From Poteriospumella lacustris (taxonomy: Eukaryota; Sar; Chrysophyceae; Chromulinales; Dinobryaceae), in NCBI GenBank assembly GCA_008000375.1, contig SMOI01000182.1, forward strand, positions 10,972 to 66,796: a stretch of 55,825 nucleotides of DNA. Direction: 5' to 3'. Position 1 is the first letter of the stretch. Each line of letters starts with the position of its first letter. The position numbers and the translations under genes are program-made. Of the stretch, positions 23,865 through 32,541 are shown piece after piece. The notes beneath the pieces were generated by a model. The model had not been told where the DNA came from. It saw only the letters and a program-made list of their open reading frames with translations, and made no database searches.

Positions 23865-24602
23865 ATGTCTTCCCTGTTCAGTATCAGCGTGCCCCCTCGG
23901 AGGTCGTTGCTCACCGGCGTTTTGCCAATCGAATTGCAGAGTACTCACACCGAAGAATTGCGCGTGAACATTATCCAAGTGTGCATCAAAATCAAGGGCG
24001 AGGACGAATTCCATGATGTTGAGGATTTCCGCATCTTGGCCGGCTCACCGGCAGACCGCAACTTCCGCATAGACTTGGACCCGTTGGAGTGCCGATCCTA
24101 CGGGCTACAGTTGGGGTGCACTCGTAGCTTTGACTACATTATCGTGGCCCGCGATCAGCGGCTGCATGCCGAGTCTCGCGTCGCTGGGTTTGCGGAAGGC
24201 GTCGATCCGTCGGAGAAGATCGACTACCGCCGCGTCGTCACTCCGACGCGGTCGACCACGTTTGAGCCCGGCCAAACCGTCGTGATGAACACCGAGAAGG
24301 TGGGTCGACACGAAGTCGGCCTCATCGACGACGAGTACGTCGTGGAGGCGGAGGACGGCACCCCCAACGACTTCGGCATCTTCGACAGCTTCACGCTCAA
24401 CCCGCCCGGCGCGTATCTGGAGCTGGGCAGTCAGGGCTACCTGGAATTGCGCGGCCTCCACCAAACGGAACTGGTGTGGAGCGACTCTACCGTGGCCGAC
24501 CCCGGCGTCGACCCCGATCTGTTTGCGGTGCACGTCCGCCAGACGGCCACGAGGAAGCACGGCTGGCTCTTCCGCTCGTCGCTGTTCGTCCTGCCGAAGT
24601 AG
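23865..24602 (+). CDS. Uncharacterised 245-residue protein
   Basis: A single-exon frame starting at the ATG of MSSLFSISVPPRRSLLTG and ending FRSSLFVLPK. It has strong coding character: balanced composition, alternating strand-like hydrophobic residues (ELRVNIIQVCIKIKG, SFDYIIVARD, GYLELRGL) and few low-complexity runs. There is no signal peptide or membrane span. I do not recognise the family; the pattern suggests a beta-sandwich. It starts about 160 bp outside the right end of palindrome 3 and converges with the ELMO-domain gene. It could be an internal part of a longer gene if an upstream exon exists. Confidence 0.6.
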   Translation: MSSLFSISVPPRRSLLTGVLPIELQSTHTEELRVNIIQVCIKIKGEDEFHDVEDFRILAGSPADRNFRIDLDPLECRSYGLQLGCTRSFDYIIVARDQRLHAESRVAGFAEGVDPSEKIDYRRVVTPTRSTTFEPGQTVVMNTEKVGRHEVGLIDDEYVVEAEDGTPNDFGIFDSFTLNPPGAYLELGSQGYLELRGLHQTELVWSDSTVADPGVDPDLFAVHVRQTATRKHGWLFRSSLFVLPK

Positions 24603-24967
24603 TCGGCGCCGTTCCGCGCCGCCATCTGTTCGCTCCGTTTCTGCACACCCCATTTCGTCATCGTAAAGCGTAGTGCGATCACGCACCACTATCGTTAGCA
24701 CCGTTACACCTCTGTCGTCGAGTAAACGTCCTCCGCGACGGTGGTACCGTCTGGCCACCCCCATCTACCGCGATGGGCGGAGGGCTCCATAAACCAACAC
24801 CAAAACCAACAATGAATCAGCGGGGCAAACGCCCCTCAAATAATCGAATAAACTAAGATAGGCCGGACGCGACCCAACGGTGGGCTAAAGGGAAGGGCCG
24901 CCCGGGGCCCGAGTGTATGTACAGCGCCGCGCCGCGCGCCGCGCGCCTTGCGCAGACGCGGCGGCGA
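24603..24967. other. Convergent intergenic region
   Basis: About 365 bp between the stops of the unknown gene and the ELMO-domain gene. A minus-strand TGTAA word at about 24703-24707 could serve the ELMO gene. Nothing else is seen. Confidence 0.45.
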
Positions 24968-25855
24968 TCAAAGCGCTTCGTACTTCTTCCGAATGGACGC
25001 CTTCACTTCGTCGAAGATCTCTCCGAAGGACATGATGGACTCCGGGTTCATGATGACCCACTGCAGGTAGAACTCCTCGAAGATGAGGCAGTACAGGTCG
25101 TGCACGACGTTCATGCCGAACAGCAGGCACACGGGGTCGTCCGACGGCACGACCTCGTACCGCGTGATGTTCCCCGCCACCGTGTGACTCAGGTTTTCGA
25201 GTAAAATGCGTTGGATTCGCAGCTCTTGGACCATTTCGAAGACGAAGCTGGTGATGTTGATGCCGATGATGGCGAAGGGGTAGTACTTCTTCGGGTCGGA
25301 CAGCGCCGCGTGGATGAAGCGCGCACGCTGCGTCCGGTGCTCGCTGAAATAGGCCAGTTGGACCAGGCCGAGGATGCCCATGCCGCGAAAGTCAGTGGTC
25401 GGGTCGGCGTTCTGGAAGCCGAGCTCGATCCAATCGGCGGAGATGAAGCCGCTGGCGTTGCTGCGCTCGCGGTCGGGCCGCATGTGCTGCCAGAAGATGT
25501 TCAGCAGGTCCATGTGTCGCGCGTTGAAGACGTCGAAGGTCTCCCGCTTCAGCGACAACATGCTGCCCACGACTTTGTTCGCGAGGCGCAACACCTCGAG
25601 ACAGCGGCGCACGTTGTCGGCGACGCGGTCGGTCTGCTCGGTCACCTTCTTCGCCTGGAATAGCTCCTGCCACTCCTCCTCCACCATAAAATCGCAGCCT
25701 AGATCTCGAACCAGACGGGAATACTTCCGAAAGCGCTTGCGATGGGCCAGGGCCGACGCGAAGTTGATCGCCATGGTCACGACGTCGTACCGGTCGTCCT
25801 CGGACGACGAGCATATCCGCAGCAGCTCCGACGTCGTGCTACCGCCTCCAAACAT
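24968..25855 (-). CDS. ELMO domain-containing protein (ELMOD-like Arf/Arl GAP)
   Basis: A single-exon gene of 295 residues. The ELMO domain spans roughly residues 90-280 and contains the signature WIELGFQNADPTTDFRGMG followed by ILGLVQLAYF. In ELMOD1-3 the Arg of this motif (here R157) is needed for GTPase-activating activity on Arl2 and other Arf-family proteins, so a GAP role in membrane traffic or ciliary function is likely. The first 85 residues are helical with no other domain, as in animal ELMOD proteins of similar size. The ATG of MFGGGSTTSE is the only good start in the frame. Confidence 0.95.
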   Translation of the reverse strand: MFGGGSTTSELLRICSSSEDDRYDVVTMAINFASALAHRKRFRKYSRLVRDLGCDFMVEEEWQELFQAKKVTEQTDRVADNVRRCLEVLRLANKVVGSMLSLKRETFDVFNARHMDLLNIFWQHMRPDRERSNASGFISADWIELGFQNADPTTDFRGMGILGLVQLAYFSEHRTQRARFIHAALSDPKKYYPFAIIGINITSFVFEMVQELRIQRILLENLSHTVAGNITRYEVVPSDDPVCLLFGMNVVHDLYCLIFEEFYLQWVIMNPESIMSFGEIFDEVKASIRKKYEAL

Positions 25856-26316
25856 TTAACTGGTCTCGTTCTCACCAACCCATAGAAGCGCAATGGATTC
25901 TGTCAGTCGTTGTCGGTCGTTGTCGCTCGTCGTTGGCTTCGATCGCCGTGGCCCCGTCGCCTGGCGCTGCGGAGGCAGCATGTACATCGGCGGGTCAACA
26001 GAAGGCCGTTTCTACTGTGGAATCGTCCAACAACAATGTACAGCATCCGGTTCCGCAGCGGGGCGGTGGGCGGTGGCGAAACAGAACTACAGACTGCGGT
26101 ACGAGGCAGATTACAGCCGCATACAGCGTACAGGACAGAGAATGGCTACAGGATAGAGAATACAGGATACAGAATACCTACGCGATAAAAACAATTCGCA
26201 GCCGCCGAGCGACGACGGCTGCACGGCGGGGGGGAGGGGGTGTCGGTCCACAGACCGTCCAGAGGCCCCGCAGACGGGCGCAGACGGGCGCAGACTGAGC
26301 GGCCGGCCGGGGCGGC
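25856..26316. other. Intergenic between ELMO-domain gene and ZIP-like gene
   Basis: About 460 bp, holding the ELMO-domain promoter and the 3' flank of the ZIP-like gene. A short imperfect repeat of ACAGGATA/GATACAGAAT words is seen at 26140-26180. No gene. Confidence 0.45.
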
Positions 26317-27983
26317 TTAGGAGATGACGTGGTCGACCATGAGGACGAGGTAGACGCCGACGAAGACCATGATCGAGATCCACCAGCGCTCGTCCTCGCC
26401 CTGCGCCTCCTTCGCCTCGATGAGCAGCTCGTTGCACACGAGAAACAGCAGCGCCACCGAGCCGAAGGCCACCATGCTGATGAACAGCGCCGGTATGTGG
26501 CGGGTCGTCTCGCCGATGGCGGCGCCGAGGCCGGCGGAGACGAGCATCAGACAGGGCGGGCCGTAGAGCGCGATGGTGCGCGTCATCGCCGACGAGCCCG
26601 TGCACTTCACCAGCCGCGCCGCGTACGCCATGCCCAAGAAGCCCATCTCGAGGCAGTTGGCGAAGCCGAGGATGACGCCGGCCTGCAGGTTGACGGCCGT
26701 GGAGATGCCGATGAGGAAGCCGTCGACGAAGCAGTCCATGCAGACGGGCAGCACGAGGCCCATCGGCAGGAAGTCGCCCTCCTGCGTCTCGATGAGCTGG
26801 CGGTGCCGCCACTTCGACGCGGCCTTCTCGATGTGCTCGTGGAAGTAGTGGATCTGCTTGTCCATGTAGTCCATGTGGATGCGCATCTCGTGCAGCGTGT
26901 GCTTGTCGATCTGCTGCTCGTGGATGTGCTCCAGCAGGTGCTCCGCCGTGAAGCGCAGCCCCGCGAGGCCCTTGCGGATCAGCGCCTTGCGCTCCTCCGT
27001 CACCCACGACGAATGCTGCGAGGCATTCATCGAGCCCTGGTGGCTCTCCAGCGCCTCCGACCCCTCCAGCAGTCTACACGACACACACAAACACACGAGA
27101 CACACACGAGACACAGCGCGTCACCCTCCGAGACCACCGACGCACCGACACACCCACTCGCTCACAGGCGACGTACCTGCGACAGTGATCGAGCTTGTAC
27201 TGCAGCATGTGGACCTTCTCGTCGATGAACTCGGCCATGTCCTCCTTCTGGCGCACGGACAGGTCGTGGTTGTTGGTGAGCTGGTCCGACTTCTGCTCCA
27301 TCTGCTGGATGCTGTCGAGCAGCTCGTTCAGGTGCTCCACGATGTGCGACCGGTGCTCGGGCTTAGAGATCAAAATGTCCGACGCGCGCTCGATGGCGTC
27401 TTCCTCGTACAGCAGCGTGGAGGCCGGCTGGCCGTGCTCCATCGCGTGCATGTCGATCGGGTGGTACATCGGGCTGCGGGTCTCGCCGGGGCCGGTCGTC
27501 GTCATCTCCAACGTCACGTCGCGACGGTGGTGGTGCGACGACTCGTCGGCCATGCGGGGGAACGACTTGATGACGATGGCGCTGTGCTTGCTGTGCTTCG
27601 ACGAGTCGGCGTCGCCGACGGTCTCCAGCCTCTCCGCGAGGTGCTCCAGCCCGTAGATGGCCGCCAGGCCCACGACGAAGCCGCACGTGATGCCGATGAA
27701 CGACGGTGTGTCGCCCGACTCCAGCATGATGGGAAAGAGCTCTCCCGCCACTGCGGCGATGATCAAGCCTGCGGCAAAGTTCTGCAGAGACGCCTCCACC
27801 TGCGGCGTGGCCTCCACCTTCGTCAGCAAAATGGTCGCCAAGGTCATCGCTGTCGCAGCCGCATCAAACCCAGGTGAATCAATTGAAAAATGATACAAAT
27901 ACACAGACAATTCACTTACAGACGGTGGGCACCAGTCCCACGATCAGCCCCTGGAACACCTTCACTGCGATGCTGACCGGCAT
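26317..27983 (-). CDS. ZIP-like metal transporter with divergent metal site
   Basis: A multispan membrane protein of the ZIP (SLC39) type, 497 residues. Exons are 27983-27920, 27849-27177 and 27073-26317; all junctions are GT-AG and in phase, the first exon being only 21 codons. Spans include VFQGLIVGLVPTV, FAAGLIIAAVAGELFPIM, GITCGFVVGLAAIYGL and, after a long acidic/His-containing cytosolic loop, five more ending FVGVYLVLMVDHVIS. The fourth-span motif DCFVDGFLIGIS keeps the Asp-Gly of the ZIP HNxxDG motif but lacks its His. The next span (ANCLEMGFLG) lacks the HExxH residues. Transport of zinc or iron is therefore uncertain. It diverges from the DusA gene. Confidence 0.85.
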
Positions 27984-28512
27984 GGTTTGTGTCTCGTCCG
28001 CCTCAGATAACCGAAAACACGCGAGTCTTGCTGAACCGATCGACTGGCAACACTTGTGTTCGTATCGCCCGAGACCGTCCTGCTTGAATCTGCATCGTCC
28101 TCGAGACGAGACCGCCACGTTGCCGCGATGCTGCCGACTGCCGACGCTGGCGCTGGCTGCGTCGTCGTCGTCATCGTCGTGGTCGTGGTCGTCGACGTCG
28201 TCGTCGTCGTCATCGAGAAAGAAGATGTTCAGCAGCCGGTGCAATGGCGAACCACTATATTAGCGACAGATCTACTTCCTGGATCGCGATAGATGTACAC
28301 GATGCGATGCGAATACAAGATGACGACGACACGGACGAGATGACGACGACACCGACCGCTCACTGGTCCCACTGGCCACTGGTCATGTCAATGGTCCACT
28401 GGTTCACTCACCTGCTGGCTACAAGTCCACGTGAACCACAAATGAACTGGTTGTGACGGGCTAGGACTGCGTGGTGCGGACTGATCGACAAGCAGTGACA
28501 CAGACGTTCAGA
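27984..28512. promoter_or_regulatory. Divergent promoter region with GTC repeat
   Basis: About 530 bp between the ZIP-like and DusA genes. It contains an interrupted GTC/GTG trinucleotide run at about 28163-28216. The promoter role is inferred from the divergent layout; no TATA box is clear. Confidence 0.4.
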
Positions 28513-29754
28513 ATGTCGTCGGACGTGCTGGCTATCGCGCCGATGATCCAGTGGACCGACCGCCACTGGCGGTTCTTCTTCCGCGGCATTTCAAGACACA
28601 CCCTACTATACAGCGAAATGATAAGCGCCAACGCGATTGTGTACAATGCGGCTCAACTGGACAACTTCCTCGGACACGCAGTCGTCGAGGAGCCGCTGGC
28701 GGTGCAACTGGGCGGCAACGACCCCGAGAAACTGGCCGAGGCCGCGTACCTGGCGCAGCAATACCGGCCGCCCTCATCGCATGGCTTTCAGGAGATCAAT
28801 CTGAATGCCGGCTGCCCATCGAACAAGGCGAAGAAGCAGGGGTACGGCGCGGAGCTGATGCTGGAGCCGGACCTGGTCGGCCGCATTCTGCACGCGATGG
28901 TCCGGCGGGCCACCAGCAGCGAGATCAGCCTCAAGTGCCGCATCGGAGTTAATCCCGGTCCGCACTCGTTCGACGACCTCTGCCATTTGATGCGGACGGT
29001 CGAGGCGAGCGGGGTGCGCAAGGTGGTCGTGCACGCGCGGCTCTGCGAGCTGCACGGTCTGTCGCCCGCCCAGAACCGAACGGTCCCGCCGCTGCATCCG
29101 GAGCTGGTGCACCGCCTGGTTTCTCTGTTTCCTTCGATGCGCTTCACGCTCAATGGGGGCGTCCAGTCTCTCGAAGAGGCGGCGCAGCACGTGCAGCACG
29201 GCGCCGGCGGCGAGGAGGACGCCGCTGCGCCGTTCCGCCCGGCGGTGGCGGGGGTCATGATCGGCCGCGCCGCGTACCAGCGGCCCTTCGACATGAGCGC
29301 GGCGGATACGACGTTCTTCGGCGCGTCTCGTGACCCGCTGCTGTCGCGGGAGGAGGCGCTGTGGCGGTACCTGGACTACGCCGACCACTGGATGGCCTGC
29401 GGCGAGGCGCCCTCCGCCGCGGCGGAGGACCGCCACGTCCACTGCGCCTCGTCCGGCGCCGCTGCCGAAGAGGCCGACGGCGCAGCTTGTTGTGAAGACT
29501 ACGCAGAGGCGGCGGGTGCGGGTGCGGCCGAGAAGTCGGCGGTGTACGGGCGGCGCTGCTCGACCGTCCTGAAGCCGCTGCACAACTTCTTCCACGACGC
29601 CGCCGGCAACGCGGCCTACAAACAGACGCTGGACCTCCACACCAACCGGTTCTCGAAGCAGGTGGACCGAGGGACGCTGGCGTTCAGCGAGTTCGTCATG
29701 CCCGTTGTCCAAGAGACGATAGCCGACGACTTCCTGCGGAGACGAGGCCGGTGA
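28513..29754 (+). CDS. tRNA-dihydrouridine synthase, DusA type
   Basis: An FMN enzyme reducing uridine 20/20a in the tRNA D-loop, 413 residues, single exon. It begins with the DusA hallmark PMIQWTDRHWRFFFR and continues with GGNDPEKLAEAA and EINLNAGCPSNKAKKQGYG, where Cys101 is the catalytic acid. VGRIL, SLKCRIG and the phosphate loop GVMIGRAAYQRP follow. DusA is found in bacteria and in plant/algal eukaryotes, so an organelle origin is plausible, although no clear transit peptide precedes PMIQW. An Ala/Glu-rich insert (about residues 300-350) interrupts the C-terminal helical domain. TGTAA words follow at 29830-29834 and 29845-29849. The ATG at 28513 is the first in frame. Confidence 0.95.
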   Translation: MSSDVLAIAPMIQWTDRHWRFFFRGISRHTLLYSEMISANAIVYNAAQLDNFLGHAVVEEPLAVQLGGNDPEKLAEAAYLAQQYRPPSSHGFQEINLNAGCPSNKAKKQGYGAELMLEPDLVGRILHAMVRRATSSEISLKCRIGVNPGPHSFDDLCHLMRTVEASGVRKVVVHARLCELHGLSPAQNRTVPPLHPELVHRLVSLFPSMRFTLNGGVQSLEEAAQHVQHGAGGEEDAAAPFRPAVAGVMIGRAAYQRPFDMSAADTTFFGASRDPLLSREEALWRYLDYADHWMACGEAPSAAAEDRHVHCASSGAAAEEADGAACCEDYAEAAGAGAAEKSAVYGRRCSTVLKPLHNFFHDAAGNAAYKQTLDLHTNRFSKQVDRGTLAFSEFVMPVVQETIADDFLRRRGR

Positions 29755-31109
29755 CAGCCCTCGGAGGTGGCGGTGGGGCGGTGGGCCGCCGCCACTGCGT
29801 CGCACTGCGAGTGCCGCCGCTGTCGAGTTTGTAAATATCCTCATTGTAAGGCGTACGACAGGGTCTTCCTGCGGCTTGGTGCGTGGTGTAGTGTTGAGCG
29901 TCACGTGTTGCGGGTGGGGCTCGTGGGGGCGACACAGCTGCCACTCTCTTCGGACCCTTAATTAGCGCCCGACTTTTGGCCGACCGACGGATGCTGCACA
30001 GTCAGTGGGACCTTTGTCAGAACTGCCTGGGAATATGTAGGGCTTGCTAGGTTTGCGTCGGGGCTAGGGTTAGAGTTAGGGTTAGGTGTAGGGTTACGGT
30101 TAGGGTTAGTGAGAGAGAGGAGAGTCTAGTCAAAGATTCTATGGTACATGCATATTTTTCGCTAATTTACAGATTGTATTATTGTTGCGCTCTATTCTCG
30201 TTGTTATGTTTGGCAAAGGGAGACAGCTATTAACCAAAAAAGATCGTGCAGCAGTCGTCGGTCTGGTCTCTAAGTTCGCGACGGCGCGACGGTCTTTACT
30301 CAGCCTATGGAATTCTCGAAACATTTGATCGGCTCTAGCTTGTAACGATTATGCGTATGCAATAGTGCCAAAATGGTTGAGGTATGGAGACATTGGTCCC
30401 CCTGTCTGCCTGAAATAGACACATCAGCCAACAACGATTGGCTCCAACAACAGCAAGCCATAGCAGTCAAATTTGGAGCTTATTCGACTGGTCCAGACCC
30501 GTCTGGAGCCTCCACAACGGAGGAAGAAGAAGTTTAATTGAGAACAGTTTTACACACGATGGCCGCATATGCTTCTGAGCTGGAATCCCACATCCTGCGC
30601 CATGGTTGCACCGATCATCAATCGTGTCAGCTTGTAGAAGAACGTGACCTGGCCGCTGCTAATATATGTACATACAGTACATGCCGGTTGCATCCTGTTC
30701 AAGTGATTTTTGCAGCACTCGAGCCAGAGTCACAAACCCTTCGAGATTGAATAGAGATCGGTGATGTTGTCGGCGAGTGGAGGTTCACATGTTTCATGGT
30801 GTCTCTGCAGCGACGACGGCTCTGGTGGCGGCCTATGCAAAGCGGCTCTCCGACGCGTCTGCGGCACGCAGCGCCGTTGTCAGCCGTTGGCACATCTAAC
30901 TGCGCAGCCGTCCTCGCAGTTCTTTGTGGTGCCGAGTGGACAGCTATTGGACTCTCCTTTCACTCAACCGAGCGACCAGCCGTCTCAGCAACCATCATCG
31001 CGGCCTACAACCCCGCTTGTGAATCAGCGAGACTGTTGACGACTGACTGACACGTTGACCGAGGCCGACGTCGTCAGGAGAGTTGTCTACCTACAAGAAG
31101 TGGCGTTGG
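29755..31109. other. Gene-poor region with telomere-like tract
   Basis: AT-richer DNA without a supportable gene. Short open frames (for example 30538-30750) show no domain or splice pattern. The only landmarks are two TGTAA words just after DusA and the TTAGGG tract at 30061-30110. Confidence 0.5.
30061..30110 (+). repeat. Degenerate interstitial TTAGGG tract
   Basis: About seven TTAGGG-like units with variants (TTAGAG, TTAGGTG, TTACGG) on the plus strand. It points right, opposite to the CCCTAA tract at 18724-18744, so together they face outward from an 11.4-kb block. Confidence 0.8.
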
Positions 31110-31121
31110 GCGAGCGCCACC

Positions 31122-31572
31122 TTACAGGGTGAGCACACCCGTCAAGATCATACCAGCGCCAAGAAGCCCAGCCAGCATGGCGAGGGTCTCGTCCAAGACA
31201 GCTATCATCAACATTCGATAGCCGCTTCTCCGACGGAAGTCTCTGCTCGCGGTGCACAAGATGAGCGCCATGAGTATGAGGGGCGTGCAGCCGACCGTTG
31301 TCAATACGGCCATGACCTTGAAGCTGCCCGTGGACACCTCGCACCGGTCGATCCACCATCGACAGACCCGCGCCTGTCATCGCCAATGCCGTCATGAAGA
31401 GCCCGTCGGCGTGGATAGTGCCGTCTGTACCATCGATGATGCCGCCGCAGAGCAGGCACAGCAGCACATAGTGCATCGTCCAGAGGAACTTGTTGTCCAG
31501 TCGATTGGGGGATGAAGATGTGCGGGTAGTTGCGCACCTCCTCCTTGAACACTCTTCGTTTGCGGGTCACGC
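31122..31572 (-). pseudogene. Broken multispan membrane protein gene
   Basis: Three minus-strand frames join into one plausible protein only if two single-base frame changes are allowed, near 31496 and 31350. The pieces read TRKRRVFKEEVRNYPHIFI, then FLWTMHYVLLCLLCGGIIDG plus HADGLFMTALAMTGAGLSM, then WIDRCEVSTGSFKVMAVL, two more hydrophobic spans and GMILTGVLTL before TAA. Hydrophobic spans alternate with charged loops in the right order, which is unlikely by chance. No intron signals explain the frame changes. I do not recognise the family. It may be a decayed gene, or a real one with sequence errors. Confidence 0.45.
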
Positions 31573-31656
31573 CTCAGCCCATGTGAAGGGCGTGCGGGAT
31601 ACTGAGATAAGCTTGTGCTTCTTCGTATGCTGAAGCTCGACGGTCTGTGCGGTACT

Positions 31657-31862
31657 AACATGCCCACAGTGAAGGCAACATCTTCCTTCCAAAGCTTCGA
31701 TGTGCGTCACGGAATCCGCATGGACCATCCTTTGTCTTTGTACAGCAAAGACGGTACATAGAAAACGGATGGTCTGTGCGGATTCTGTGACGGAGATAAA
31801 GTAGCTCAAGGCTCACATCGAAGCATTGAAAGTGAAGACGTTGCCTTCACAGTGGGCATGTT
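31657..31862. repeat. Small decayed inverted repeat
   Basis: Arms 31657-31730 and 31767-31862 are reverse complements with scattered mismatches and a roughly 21-bp insertion in the right arm; the loop is 36 bp. Shared words include ACATGCCCAC, GTGAAGGCAAC, GCTTCGATGTG and GAATCCGCA. It lies just upstream of the broken membrane-protein gene. Confidence 0.8.
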
Positions 31863-32541
31863 CATACCGAACAGGCCGTTTTGTATCTCAGGAACAGGAG
31901 TATCCTCCACGCCCGCTGTCTCCGCAAGTCAGATTGTTTAGTGATCAACGATTTTGTGACCGATGATGCATGCTCAGACTCAACGTTGCGATTCAACATT
32001 CGAAGAAGCGCAAGCGAGTGGAGAGACGCGGCCAGAGCAATCGCTGGCGCGGCCATACCAGAAGCTGGTTGTGATTGTGGAGTTGTCTATTGTCATTTCG
32101 TTGACCGATCTTTCGTCTCGACTGCTTCTCTGACCATCGCTGATGTAACTCCATGTGATTTCTGTCTTCTTCTTTGTTTGCGTCTTCGTCCTCGCTGTTC
32201 GCAGGAGAGTTCATGCTCATCATGCCACAATCCGACATTTGGGGGTAATGGCGTGTTTCCGTAGTTTAATTTTCCGTTTTTCCGAAATAGCTCCAAAAGT
32301 CGGGCGCTAATTAAGGCTAAATAGAGAGTGGCTGCGCGGAACGGACGATGCGTCCTCGTCGTCGTCGTCGTGCACTCCTCGTCGTCGTTTTCAGGTTTCA
32401 TGTGGTGAACCACTTGTGAAAGTTTCATGTTTCATGTTGCAGGTTTCACATTCAAGCGTCCTCGTTCCTCGCTGTTGCCGCCGACCGCTGCGGCTTCGAC
32501 CTGCGGACCTCCTCACAACCGACCACTGACCCTGCGCCCCA
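31863..32541. other. Intergenic upstream of XRN-type gene
   Basis: About 680 bp with no supportable gene. The last 150 bp hold the 5' flank of the XRN-type gene; a run of TTTCATG words occurs near 32394-32433. Confidence 0.45.
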
